Both the position numbers and the translations under genes were made by a program. The notes under the pieces are model-generated. The model was not told where the DNA came from. It ran no database searches and saw only the letters and a program-made list of their open reading frames with translations. This document shows positions 17,144-25,351 of a DNA stretch of 64,000 nt, one piece after another. Numbering within the stretch: the first letter of the stretch is position 1; each line of letters opens with the position of its first letter. The stretch comes from Nocardia mikamii NBRC 108933 (GTDB lineage: Bacteria > Actinomycetota > Actinomycetes > Mycobacteriales > Mycobacteriaceae). The DNA is taken from NCBI RefSeq assembly GCF_001613505.1, contig NZ_BDCM01000014.1, positions 1 to 64,000 of the forward strand, in the 5' to 3' direction.

Positions 17144-17974
17144 CTATTCGCCGACAGCGCCGGCGTTCATCCTCGATACCGACACCCGGCGCTGCCGGGA
17201 TATTTCGTACAGCACGACCGATACGGCGCAGGGGGTGACCGGCATCGCGCCCGCCGGAATCCGCACCATCTCGTCGCATGCGTCGCGCCAGCGCGCGTCG
17301 AGCTCGCCGTCGTCGGCGAACACCATGATCGTCGCATCCGCGAAGGTGTGCGCGTCGACCGGCCGGTCCCCGGGTTCGGTCGCGACACCGACGAGCCGAG
17401 CGGGGACGTTCGCACCGGTCCGCAATTCGGCGACGCCGGCCGGGCCGGACACTCGCACCACCGGCACCGCGAACAGCGCACCGGCCGAGGCGCGTACACA
17501 TCGTGGGTCGTATTCGTCCGCCCCGGATCCGCTGATCACCACCGCGGCGGCACCGAAGGCCTGCGCGGTGCGCAGCACGCTGCCCAGCCGCAACGCGGAG
17601 GACGGACGATCGATCACGACCACCGGATGTGCCGGATCGAGGCGAATCCGCGACGGGTCCCGCGCGCGGGTGTGCGCCAGGGCCACCAGTTCCGGTGTGC
17701 CGGTGCCGGGTTCGGCGAGTTCGTCGAGGGCGTCGCCGACCAGTCCGATCGCCGGCACCGCGTCGTTGTCGAGTACCTCGCGCGCCCACGGCGGCAGCGG
17801 GGCGCCGAGGCGGTACAGCACCGCTTCCAGGGGCCAGTTGTTCGCGACTGCCGCGGTGATCGGTTCCCGGCCGTGCACGAGAAAGCGGCCGTCGCTACGG
17901 CGCCGGGCGCGGTTGCCGAGATAGGCGCGCCACTCCCCCACGGAGGCGTTGCGGGTGGTCGATGGGCGGGTCAC
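17144..17974 (-). CDS. TrmH/SpoU-like RNA methyltransferase family protein
   Basis: A 276-residue protein with an N-terminal L30e-like substrate domain (GRFLVHGREPITAAVAN) and a C-terminal SPOUT domain: VVVIDRPSSALRLGSVLRTA, then VISGSGADEYDPRCVRAS and ALFAVPVVRV. SPOUT motif 3, usually an S-L-N-containing block, reads AGAMPVTPCAVSVVLYE here, so the cofactor loop is degenerate. It may still methylate a 2'-hydroxyl in rRNA or tRNA, or it may only bind RNA. The GTG at 17974 overlaps the miaA stop (GTGA), implying translational coupling in a miaA-trmH-dapF operon. Confidence 0.75.
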   Translation of the reverse strand: MTRPSTTRNASVGEWRAYLGNRARRRSDGRFLVHGREPITAAVANNWPLEAVLYRLGAPLPPWAREVLDNDAVPAIGLVGDALDELAEPGTGTPELVALAHTRARDPSRIRLDPAHPVVVIDRPSSALRLGSVLRTAQAFGAAAVVISGSGADEYDPRCVRASAGALFAVPVVRVSGPAGVAELRTGANVPARLVGVATEPGDRPVDAHTFADATIMVFADDGELDARWRDACDEMVRIPAGAMPVTPCAVSVVLYEISRQRRVSVSRMNAGAVGE

Positions 17975-18894
17975 TGCCGAATCGATTCCTGTTCGTCGAG
18001 CACATGGGCCAGTACCGAATCCGCCAGCCGCGGATCGGCGCCGTCGACCCAGTGCACGCGCGGGTCGCGGCGGAACCACGAGCGTTGCCGGCGCACGTAG
18101 CGGCGGGTGCCGATCAGCGTGCGCTCACGCGCATGACTCAGGTCGTATTCGTTGTCGAGGTGAGCCAGGACTTGTGCGTATCCGATCGCGCGACGTGCCG
18201 TCAGGCCCCGGCGCAAGCCGCGGCCGATCAGTTCTCGCACCTCGTCGACGAGACCCTGCGCGAACATGGTCTCGGTGCGCGACTCGATGCGCGCGTCGAG
18301 TTCGGCCGTCTCGCGGTCGACGCCGATGATCGTGGTGTTCCAGCGCGGTATGCCGCGTTGCGGCTGGGAGGCGGCGAAGGGGCGGCCGGTGAGTTCGACC
18401 ACCTCGAGCGCCCGCACGATCCGCCGACCGTCGGTGGGCAGAATGGTCTGCGCCGCAACCGGATCCGCGGCCCGCAAGGCGGCGTGGACGGCCGCGACAC
18501 CCTCGCGTTCGAGAATCCCCTCCCACTTCTCACGAACGCGGATGTCGGTGGCCGGGAACTCCCACTCGTCGAGCAGCGCCTGCACGTACATCATCGAACC
18601 GCCCACGATGACCGGCACCCGGCCGCGGGCGAGGATGTCCTCGACATCGGCGGAGGCCGCGGCCTGATATGCGGCGACGGTGGCCGTTTCGGTCACCTCC
18701 AGCACGTCGAGCTGGTGGTGCGGGATGCCGCGGCGCTGCGGCGGCGGCAGTTTGGCGGTGCCGATATCCATGCCGCGATACAGCTGCATGGCGTCGATGT
18801 TGACGATCTCGCCGCCCAGGCGACTCGCCAATTCCAGTGCCAGATCGGACTTTCCGGTCGCGGTCGGGCCGATGACGGCGATGGGCGCCGTCAT
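17971..18894 (-). CDS. miaA: tRNA dimethylallyltransferase MiaA
   Basis: A 307-residue enzyme that adds the isopentenyl group to A37 of tRNAs reading U-starting codons. The P-loop GPTATGKSDLA is at residues 9-19, NIDAMQLYRGMDIGTAKL and PHHQLDV follow, and the conserved RRYVRRQRSWFRRD lies near the C terminus. Length is typical. The ATG at 18894 overlaps the stop of the upstream 253-residue gene by four bases. The pathway continues with MiaB, encoded nearby at 22594. Confidence 0.95.
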   Translation of the reverse strand: MTAPIAVIGPTATGKSDLALELASRLGGEIVNIDAMQLYRGMDIGTAKLPPPQRRGIPHHQLDVLEVTETATVAAYQAAASADVEDILARGRVPVIVGGSMMYVQALLDEWEFPATDIRVREKWEGILEREGVAAVHAALRAADPVAAQTILPTDGRRIVRALEVVELTGRPFAASQPQRGIPRWNTTIIGVDRETAELDARIESRTETMFAQGLVDEVRELIGRGLRRGLTARRAIGYAQVLAHLDNEYDLSHARERTLIGTRRYVRRQRSWFRRDPRVHWVDGADPRLADSVLAHVLDEQESIRQ

Positions 18895-19652
18895 CGCGCA
18901 CCCGCCGGGTACCAGACCGACGCGTGATATCCGACACCGAAAGGCGCTGCGCGATACAGGGTTTCGACCTTCGGATCGGCGGTGTCGATGCCGAACAGGC
19001 CGGCCAGCACCTGAAAGCCGGGACGGCCGGCCACCTCGAGTTCGGCGCACAGCCTGGGGTCCAGCGCGCCGAGTGCCGCGCGGTCACCGGCGTCGAGGGC
19101 GTCGTCGATCCGCCGCTGCTCGCCCTCGGCCCGGGGATCCAGATATCCGGGGGAGGTGGTGGACAGGGTGGCGGCGCCGTCGGCGACGACCAGCACACCA
19201 TGCGGACGAGGGTCGGCGTCCAGCTCACCGCGCAGCCGGGATCCCAGTTCCACGCAACGCGCCGGCTCGGCGCCCGGGTCGACCGGCAGCGCCCGCGCCT
19301 CGATGTCGTCGCCGTCCTCGGCCTCGACCCGGCCGCGCAGCCAGGCGCCCACCAGCAGTGCGGCCGGCCAGTCGAGTCGCGGTTCACCGCCGGGTTCGGT
19401 CGCCGACAAGGTAACCCGGACGTCCGCGCCGAAGCCCCGCAAACTACCCACACCGGTCGGCGGCTCGGTCCCCGCGCCGACGATGGTCCAGTGCCGGGCC
19501 TGCCGGGCCAGCATCCGCCCGGCCGTCAGTACGGCCTCGCGCAACTGCGGCACCTGCGCGGCGGGATGGGTGGAGTCGGTCAGCGGCGTCGCACCGCTCA
19601 GTTCGGGAATCAGCACGAGCGGCGAGGGAATCAACGCGGCGACACGAAACAC
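18891..19652 (-). CDS. Conserved actinobacterial protein, class III extradiol dioxygenase B-like fold
   Basis: A 253-residue conserved protein. The start MFRVAALIPSPLVLIPELSG, the mid-region HWTIVGAGTEPPTG and VLVVADGAATLSTTSPGYLD match the actinobacterial family annotated as class III extradiol ring-cleavage dioxygenase subunit B-like, which in mycobacteria sits directly before miaA (Rv2728c as I recall). Catalytic histidines of true dioxygenases are not obvious here. Function is unknown; position in the miaA operon suggests a conserved but uncharacterised role. It is divergent from the DUF349 gene across about 200 bp. Confidence 0.7.
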   Translation of the reverse strand: MFRVAALIPSPLVLIPELSGATPLTDSTHPAAQVPQLREAVLTAGRMLARQARHWTIVGAGTEPPTGVGSLRGFGADVRVTLSATEPGGEPRLDWPAALLVGAWLRGRVEAEDGDDIEARALPVDPGAEPARCVELGSRLRGELDADPRPHGVLVVADGAATLSTTSPGYLDPRAEGEQRRIDDALDAGDRAALGALDPRLCAELEVAGRPGFQVLAGLFGIDTADPKVETLYRAAPFGVGYHASVWYPAGAR

Positions 19653-19851
19653 TCGTCAACGGTAGCGGCCGCCGGGAAAACGGCGGCCGAGGCCGTCGCT
19701 CACCGCGGGTGAGCGGGTTCCCACCACCCTCAACCGTCACTCGCTGCACGCCACCGTTCGCAAGAGAGGGCAATTCTGTCTATTGGCTGGTTGAATGGGA
19801 TCTGCTAGGGCGTAACCAGGCAGCCGTGACGCGCGGCAGGGATGAGGAGCG

Positions 19852-21360
19852 ATGACCGACAACAGCGGAACCGAGAAGGCAGTGCATCCGGAAACCGGCG
19901 CGGCGCAGCAGTCCAGCAATCCCGCCGCGAAGCGTCCGACTCCGGCCGACGCCGCCCCGAAACCCGGCGCGGCACCACGACCGGGAGTACCCAAGCCGGG
20001 GGCGCCCAAACCTCCCGCGGCGCAGCGTACCGAACCGGCGGCGAAACCCGCGGCGACGCACCACGTCAAACCGGCTCCCGTCCCCGGCCCCGCCCACGAG
20101 CATCCGCATCCGGTGGTCGTGCCGACGGTCAGCGATCCCAGTGAGTGGGGCCGGGTCGACGACGACGGCACCGCCTGGGTCAAGACCGCCGGCGGCGAAC
20201 GCGTCGTCGGCTCATGGCAGGCCGGTGACGCCGCCGAGGGGCTCGCGCATTTCGGGCGTCGCTTCGACGATCTGGCCACCGAGGTCGCGCTGCTCGAGGC
20301 TCGCCTCGCGGCCGGCACGGACGCCCGCAAGACCAAGGCCGCGGCCGTCGCGCTCGCCGATTCCCTGCCCACCGCGGCGGTGATCGGCGATGTGGACGGT
20401 CTGGCCCAGCGGCTGCAGGCGATCATCGAACATTCCGACGAGGCGGCCGCCCACGCCAAGGAGGAGAAGGAACGCACGCGGCACGAGCACACCGAGCGCA
20501 AGGAGGCGCTGTGCGCGGAGGCCGAGCAGATCGCCGCCGAGTCCACGCAGTGGAAGGCGGCCGGTGACCGGCTGCGCGAAATCCTCGAGGAGTGGAAGTC
20601 CATCCGCGGGGTGGACCGCAAGGTCGACGATGCGCTGTGGCGGCGCTTCTCCAAGGCGCGCGAAGCGTTCAACCGCCGCCGGGGCGCGCACTTCGCCGAA
20701 CTCGATCGCGAACGCGCCGCCGCGAAGGCGCGCAAAGAGGAGCTGTGCGCGCGCGCCGAGGAGCTGTCCGATTCCACCGACTGGGTGGGCACCGCCGCGG
20801 TCTTCCGCGATCTGCTGACCGAATGGAAGGCGGCCGGGCGCGCGCCCCGCGAGGCCGACGAGCAGTTGTGGCGGCGGTTCAAGAGCGCCCAGGACGTGTT
20901 CTTCGCCGCGCGCAATGCCGCCGCGTCCGAACGCGATGCCGAATTCGGGCAGAACGCGGCGGCCAAGGAGGAGCTGCTGCACCACTACGAGGACCGCATC
21001 CCCGAGCACATCGAACCCGATTCCGCGACACTGGATTCCGCCCGTGCGGCCCTGCGCGAACTGCAGGAGCGGTGGGACGCGATCGGCAAGGTGCCGCGCG
21101 AGCGCATGCACGAACTCGAGGGCAGACTGCGAGCGCTGGAGAAGCGGGTGCGCGAGGCGGTGGATGCCCAGTGGCGGCGCACCGATCCCGAGGCCATGGC
21201 TCGGGCGGCGCAGTTCCGTGAACGGGTCGCCCAATTCGAGGAGCAGGCGGCCAAGGCCGAGGCCGCGGGCCGGCCACGCGATGCCGAGAAGGCGCTCGAA
21301 CAGGCCAAACAGTGGCGTGAATGGGCCGATGCCGCGGAGGGCGCGGTCAGCCGGCGCTGA
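19852..21360 (+). CDS. DUF349 repeat protein
   Basis: A 502-residue cytoplasmic protein. Residues 1-85 are Ala/Pro-rich and disordered. From about residue 130 to the end it consists of DUF349 repeats, helical modules with conserved Trp and Phe: LREILEEWKSIRGVDRKVDD, LWRRFSKAREAFNRRRG, FRDLLTEWKAAGRAPREADE and LWRRFKSAQDVFFAARNA. Charged helices throughout suggest coiled-coil bundles. An ortholog lies at the same place in mycobacteria (Rv2731 as I recall). Function is unclear; some DUF349 proteins are associated with RNA or ribosomes. ATG at 19852 follows GAGGAGCG closely. Confidence 0.88.
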   Translation: MTDNSGTEKAVHPETGAAQQSSNPAAKRPTPADAAPKPGAAPRPGVPKPGAPKPPAAQRTEPAAKPAATHHVKPAPVPGPAHEHPHPVVVPTVSDPSEWGRVDDDGTAWVKTAGGERVVGSWQAGDAAEGLAHFGRRFDDLATEVALLEARLAAGTDARKTKAAAVALADSLPTAAVIGDVDGLAQRLQAIIEHSDEAAAHAKEEKERTRHEHTERKEALCAEAEQIAAESTQWKAAGDRLREILEEWKSIRGVDRKVDDALWRRFSKAREAFNRRRGAHFAELDRERAAAKARKEELCARAEELSDSTDWVGTAAVFRDLLTEWKAAGRAPREADEQLWRRFKSAQDVFFAARNAAASERDAEFGQNAAAKEELLHHYEDRIPEHIEPDSATLDSARAALRELQERWDAIGKVPRERMHELEGRLRALEKRVREAVDAQWRRTDPEAMARAAQFRERVAQFEEQAAKAEAAGRPRDAEKALEQAKQWREWADAAEGAVSRR

Positions 21361-21369
21361 GACGTTCGT

Positions 21370-21406
21370 CGCCGGTCGGTGGTGTCGAATTCGCCGCCGA
21401 CCGGCG
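21370..21406 (+). terminator. Stem-loop 3' of the DUF349 gene
   Basis: A perfect 10-bp stem CGCCGGTCGG (21370..21379) / CCGACCGGCG (21397..21406) with a 17-nt loop begins 10 bp after the stop codon at 21360. No T-run follows. It probably ends or attenuates the transcript before the next gene at 21449. Confidence 0.6.
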
Positions 21407-21448
21407 ATGTGAGCCCCTGCCCGCAGCAATCCGGACGAGGAGCCGACC

Positions 21449-21850
21449 ATGGATGTCCGCGAGATCAATCGAGGCGTCATCGAGCAGTTCCGGGCCGGGG
21501 GCCCGATCGAGGGAATGCACCGGGAGCGTCTGGTGCTGCTCACCACCACCGGCCGCCGGTCCGGGACGCCGCACACCACGCCGATGATGTTCCATCCCGA
21601 CGGCGACCGGCTGCTCGTCGTCGCCTCGAACGTAGGCGCCCCGCAGCATCCGGACTGGTATCTGAACCTCGTCGCCGATCCGGCGGTGACGGTCGAGGTC
21701 GATCGGGAGACCTATCCGGCCACCGCCGTACCGTTGCGGGGCGCCGACTACGACCGGGCGTGGAGCGAGCTCACGGCGTTGTATCCATTCTTCGCCGAGC
21801 ACGCGACCAAGACCGCGCGCACCATCCCCGTGGTGGCGCTGCGGCGCTGA
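21449..21850 (+). CDS. Nitroreductase/deazaflavin-dependent oxidoreductase family protein
   Basis: A 133-residue split-barrel protein of the F420-type nitroreductase family. LVLLTTTGRRSGTPHTTPMM is the defining G-R-x-S-G motif, followed by LLVVASNVGAPQHPDWYLNL, the phosphate-side strand and tryptophan turn, and VTVEVDRETYPATAVPLRGAD. It likely binds F420 or a related flavin and reduces small organic molecules; substrate unknown. GAGGAG precedes the ATG by about eight bases. It is convergent with the minus-strand membrane protein at 21876. Confidence 0.86.
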   Translation: MDVREINRGVIEQFRAGGPIEGMHRERLVLLTTTGRRSGTPHTTPMMFHPDGDRLLVVASNVGAPQHPDWYLNLVADPAVTVEVDRETYPATAVPLRGADYDRAWSELTALYPFFAEHATKTARTIPVVALRR

Positions 21851-21875
21851 CAACGCCGCCGAGAGCCGGCCCCGG

Positions 21876-22592
21876 CTACTTGTCGTCGCCGAACAGCCGG
21901 CGCCGGTCCTGCTCTTCCTGTTCGGCGGCCGCGATGCGCCGGCGCTCCTCGGCCTCGAGCTGCAGCGCGGTGCGGCTCCACACCACGCGGATCCAGTGGA
22001 AGGTCAGCACGACGATCGCGATCGTGGCCAGGATCAGTCCGATGCCGGGGCCGGCGCCGTGGTAGTTGCCGAGACCGGGGGTCTGGCGGTGCCAGATCGA
22101 GAGCACTCCGAACACGCTGCCCACCGCGGATCCGGCGACCGCCACCCACGCCAGCGCCCAGCGGCGGGTGACCAGCGCGAGCGACGAGAACCCGATTCCG
22201 AAAATCACCACGAACCATTCGAAAACCCGCGAGGGCAGCCCGATGTGCTCGTCCTGCGCGTGGGTGTCGAAGGCCAGCACGTCGAGACCGCGGGCGGCGC
22301 CGGCGTGCGGCAGGATCAGCGACAGCAGCAGCACGAAGACCGCGATCGCGACCACCATGGCGCGCGTCCCGGGGTCGATCTCGCCGGCGATCTTGCGTTC
22401 GACGGCCTCGAGGTCGCCGCGGAACTGCTCGAAGACCTTCGACTCTGCGGGGTTCATGCTCTCCTCATTCGGCTCGGTCGCATCCTTCGGCTCGTCCGCC
22501 GGCTGGTGCGGGTGCTGCGGCGCGGGCGAGGCGTCCCCGGAGCGCTCCGGCGTGACGTCGCGATCGGCATCCTCGTTCCCGCGTTCGGGCAT
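21876..22592 (-). CDS. Conserved membrane protein in the miaB operon
   Basis: A 238-residue membrane protein. A charged, Pro-rich N-terminal third (residues 1-65) is followed by a core beginning SKVFEQFRGDLEAVERKIAG and about four hydrophobic helices (AMVVAIAVFVLLLSLILPHA; VFEWFVVIFGIGFSSLALV; WVAVAGSAVGSVFGVLSI; GIGLILATIAIVVLTFHWI), ending in a charged helix. The start at 22592 is one base beyond the miaB stop, so it is translationally coupled to miaB. Mycobacteria carry a similar membrane gene next to miaB. Function is unknown. Confidence 0.75.
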   Translation of the reverse strand: MPERGNEDADRDVTPERSGDASPAPQHPHQPADEPKDATEPNEESMNPAESKVFEQFRGDLEAVERKIAGEIDPGTRAMVVAIAVFVLLLSLILPHAGAARGLDVLAFDTHAQDEHIGLPSRVFEWFVVIFGIGFSSLALVTRRWALAWVAVAGSAVGSVFGVLSIWHRQTPGLGNYHGAGPGIGLILATIAIVVLTFHWIRVVWSRTALQLEAEERRRIAAAEQEEQDRRRLFGDDK

Positions 22593-22593
22593 G

Positions 22594-24252
22594 TCAGACC
22601 CCGCATCCGGTGTCACAACCGGCGGCCGCCGGCAGAGTCTCACAACCGGCGGCCGCCGGCAGAGTCTCACAACCGGCGGCCGCCGGCAGCGGCTCCGGCG
22701 CGCCGATCCGCGGCAGGCCGAGCCCCACTCCGATCGGTGCGGTCTTGGGCAGCACACCGCGTTCGTGCGCGTCGCCGGCGCGGGTGCGGCGATGGCTGTG
22801 GATCGGGCCGTCGGCGATCAGGTGGTGCGGCGCCGCTTCGGTGATGTCGACGGTGACGATATCGCCGGGCCGGATCGCCGCCTCGCCGGGCCGGAAGTGC
22901 ACCAGGCGGCCGTCGCGCGCCCGGCCGCTCATCCGCGCGGTGGCCGCGTTCTTCTTGCCGGCGCCCTCGGCGACCAGCAGTTCGACCTCGTTGCCGATCA
23001 GCGCGCGATTGGCTTCCAGGGAGATTTGTTCCTGCAGTTCGATCAGCCGGTCGTAGCGCTCCTGGACGACCGCCTTGGGCACCTGATCGGCCATGGTGGC
23101 CGCGGGCGTGCCGGGACGGATCGAATACTGGAAGGTGAAGGCGCTGGTGAATCGGGCCTGCCGGACCACATCCAGGGTCTCCTGGAAATCCTCCTCGGTC
23201 TCCCCGGGGAAGCCGACGATGATGTCGGTCGTGATCGCGGCGTGCGGCATCGCGGCGCGCACCTTCTCGATGATGCCGAGATAGCGGTCCTTGCGGTAGG
23301 ACCGGCGCATCGCCTTGAGCACCCGGTCCGAACCCGATTGCAGCGGCATGTGCAGCTGCGGGCACACGTTCGGAGTCTGTGCCATCGCCTCGATGACGTC
23401 GTCGGTGAATTCCGCCGGATGCGGCGAGGTGAACCGCACCCGCTCGAGCCCGTCGATGCTGCCGCAGGCGCGCAGCAGTTTCGCGAAGGCGCCGCGATCG
23501 CGGTGGTCGGGCGCGAAATCGGCCGGATGTCCGTGCGGCAGTGCGGGTTCGGCGAAGTTCACACCATAGGAGTTGACGTTCTGCCCGAGCAGCGTCACCT
23601 CGAGCACCCCCTGATCCACCAGCGCCTGCACCTCGGCCAGCACATCGCCGGGCCGCCGGTCGACCTCCTTGCCGCGCAGCGAGGGCACGATGCAGAACGT
23701 GCAGGTGTTGTTGCAGCCCACCGAGATCGACACCCAGCCGGCGTAGGCGGATTCGCGGCGAGCGGGCAGGGTGGACGGGAACGCCTCCAGCGATTCCAGG
23801 ATTTCGACCTGCGCCTGCTCGTTGTGGCGGGCGCGTTCGAGCAGCACCGGCAGCGACCCGATGTTGTGGGTGCCGAAGACGACGTCCACCCAGGGCGCCT
23901 TGCGCACGACGGTGTCGCGGTCCTTCTGCGCCAGACAGCCGCCGACCGCGATCTGCATACCGGGTCGCTCGGCCTTGATCGGCGCCAGATGCCCGAGCGT
24001 TCCGTACAGCTTGTTGTCGGCGTTCTCGCGCACCGCGCAGGTGTTGAACACCACCAGATCGGCGGTCTGCCCGCCTGTGGCCTTGGTGTATCCGGCGTCC
24101 TCGAGCAGGCCCGACAACCGTTCGGAGTCGTGCACGTTCATCTGGCAGCCGTAGGTGCGCACCTCGTAGGTCCGCGGGGACTGCGGATCGGTGGCCGAAC
24201 CGGGGGCGCGTCCCGCAGCCGAATGCGCTGCAACCTGCATGGACGAATTCAC
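22594..24252 (-). CDS. miaB: tRNA-2-methylthio-N6-dimethylallyladenosine synthase MiaB
   Basis: A 552-residue radical-SAM methylthiotransferase that modifies i6A37 made by MiaA. The N-terminal cluster ligands are Cys36 (YGCQMNVHDSE), Cys72 (FNTCAVREN) and Cys106 (GGCLAQ); the radical SAM motif is C-x3-C-x2-C at Cys180, Cys184 and Cys187. A TRAM domain follows. The tail is unusual: the last 30 residues are three near-copies of a Cys-containing unit (LPAAAGCET). The start is a GTG at 24252 without a clear ribosome site; ATG 24240 is an alternative. Typical MiaB has about 440-510 residues. Confidence 0.93.
   Translation of the reverse strand: MNSSMQVAAHSAAGRAPGSATDPQSPRTYEVRTYGCQMNVHDSERLSGLLEDAGYTKATGGQTADLVVFNTCAVRENADNKLYGTLGHLAPIKAERPGMQIAVGGCLAQKDRDTVVRKAPWVDVVFGTHNIGSLPVLLERARHNEQAQVEILESLEAFPSTLPARRESAYAGWVSISVGCNNTCTFCIVPSLRGKEVDRRPGDVLAEVQALVDQGVLEVTLLGQNVNSYGVNFAEPALPHGHPADFAPDHRDRGAFAKLLRACGSIDGLERVRFTSPHPAEFTDDVIEAMAQTPNVCPQLHMPLQSGSDRVLKAMRRSYRKDRYLGIIEKVRAAMPHAAITTDIIVGFPGETEEDFQETLDVVRQARFTSAFTFQYSIRPGTPAATMADQVPKAVVQERYDRLIELQEQISLEANRALIGNEVELLVAEGAGKKNAATARMSGRARDGRLVHFRPGEAAIRPGDIVTVDITEAAPHHLIADGPIHSHRRTRAGDAHERGVLPKTAPIGVGLGLPRIGAPEPLPAAAGCETLPAAAGCETLPAAAGCDTGCGV
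22613..22689. repeat. Three 27-bp direct repeats in the miaB 3' end
   Basis: Two identical 27-bp units (22613..22639 and 22640..22666) and a third copy identical over 23 bp (22667..22689) lie in tandem. Because 27 is a multiple of three, the repeat is in frame and adds a nine-residue unit to the MiaB tail. It probably arose by slippage and could vary in copy number between strains. Confidence 0.92.
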
Positions 24253-24435
24253 GGGTCCAGGGTAGACGCTGTGCGAAATCGGGCGCCCACCCCGGTCGCC
24301 ACGATCGGGCAGCCGGTGACGCCGGTCACGTGGCCGGGCGCCCAGGTCACCACCGGGTTAAGCGCAGGCGGCGACGGTGCGACGCACACGCCAAAAGTGC
24401 GCATTTCGCGCAGGACCGCTCTAGGGTCGACTGTC

Positions 24436-25266
24436 ATGACCGATGCTGCCGACGCAACACCCGGCACCGCCAGCGCTGGGAACACCTCCGACCTGGGCGC
24501 TGCCACCGCGGCCGCTGCGCCCGCCACCGTTGCGCCGATGATCTCGATGCGCAACGTGGACAAGCACTTCGGTGATCTGCATGTGCTGCGTGATGTGAAT
24601 CTGGAAGTGCCACGCGGGCAGGTGGTGATCGTGCTCGGCCCGTCCGGGTCCGGCAAATCCACGTTGTGCCGCACCGTCAATCGGCTCGAGCCGATCGATT
24701 CCGGCACCATCGCCGTCGACGGCGTCGAGTTACCCGCCGAAGGTCGCGCTCTGGCGAAATTGCGCGCCGACGTGGGCATGGTGTTCCAGTCGTTCAATCT
24801 GTTCGCGCACAAGACGATTCTGGACAACGTGATGCTCGGCCCGGTCAAGGTACGCCGCGTCGACAAGAAGCAGGCCCGCAGGCGGGCGCTGGAACTGCTC
24901 GATCGGGTCGGCATCGCCGATCAGGCCGACAAGTACCCGGCGCAGCTGTCGGGCGGTCAGCAGCAGCGCGTGGCCATCGCCCGGGCATTGGCGATGAATC
25001 CGAAGGTGATGCTGTTCGACGAGCCCACCTCCGCCCTGGATCCGGAAATGGTCAACGAGGTGCTGGAGGTGATGGTCGCCTTGGCCAAGGAGGGCATGAC
25101 GATGCTGGTGGTCACGCACGAGATGGGATTCGCCCGCCGCGCCGGAGACCGCGTGCTGTTCATGGCCGACGGCCGGATCGTCGAGGACGCGGCGCCCGAA
25201 ACCTTCTTCACCGCACCCGCATCCGAGCGAGCCAAGGATTTCTTGGGCAAAATTCTGAGCCATTGA
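24436..25266 (+). CDS. gluA: Glutamate ABC importer, ATP-binding protein GluA
   Basis: A 276-residue ABC ATPase. Motifs are complete: Walker A GPSGSGKST, Q-loop VFQSFNLFAH, signature LSGGQQQRVAIARALA, Walker B VMLFDEPTSALDPEM and the switch VVTHEMGFARRAGDR. The first 35 residues are an Ala/Thr-rich extension. The PAAT-type sequence and the following binding protein and two permeases match the actinobacterial gluABCD glutamate system. It is divergent from miaB over 183 bp, which should hold the promoter. Confidence 0.92.
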   Translation: MTDAADATPGTASAGNTSDLGAATAAAAPATVAPMISMRNVDKHFGDLHVLRDVNLEVPRGQVVIVLGPSGSGKSTLCRTVNRLEPIDSGTIAVDGVELPAEGRALAKLRADVGMVFQSFNLFAHKTILDNVMLGPVKVRRVDKKQARRRALELLDRVGIADQADKYPAQLSGGQQQRVAIARALAMNPKVMLFDEPTSALDPEMVNEVLEVMVALAKEGMTMLVVTHEMGFARRAGDRVLFMADGRIVEDAAPETFFTAPASERAKDFLGKILSH

Positions 25267-25285
25267 TCGCTGTGCACGACCGCGG

Positions 25286-25306
25286 CGGGAGCGATGACCG
25301 CTCCCG
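25286..25306 (+). terminator. Intercistronic stem-loop between gluA and gluB
   Basis: An 8-bp stem CGGGAGCG / CGCTCCCG encloses ATGAC (25286..25306) in the 85-bp gap between gluA and gluB. It may act as an attenuator or RNA-stabilising hairpin rather than a full terminator, as the genes belong to one system. Confidence 0.45.
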
Positions 25307-25351
25307 GCACCGCGGAGGACCCTTCACACTTCACGAGAGAGAAGGCATTCG

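Noticed and set aside
19666..19689. A 9-bp stem with a GGAAAA loop between the divergent miaA-side gene and the DUF349 gene
   Set aside because: It lies between divergent starts, where a terminator is not expected, and no operator or riboswitch class fits; left unlisted.
22066..24435. A plus-strand open frame running into gluA
   Set aside because: Only the part from 24436 is gluA. The rest is antisense to miaB and its neighbour and has no recognisable domain.
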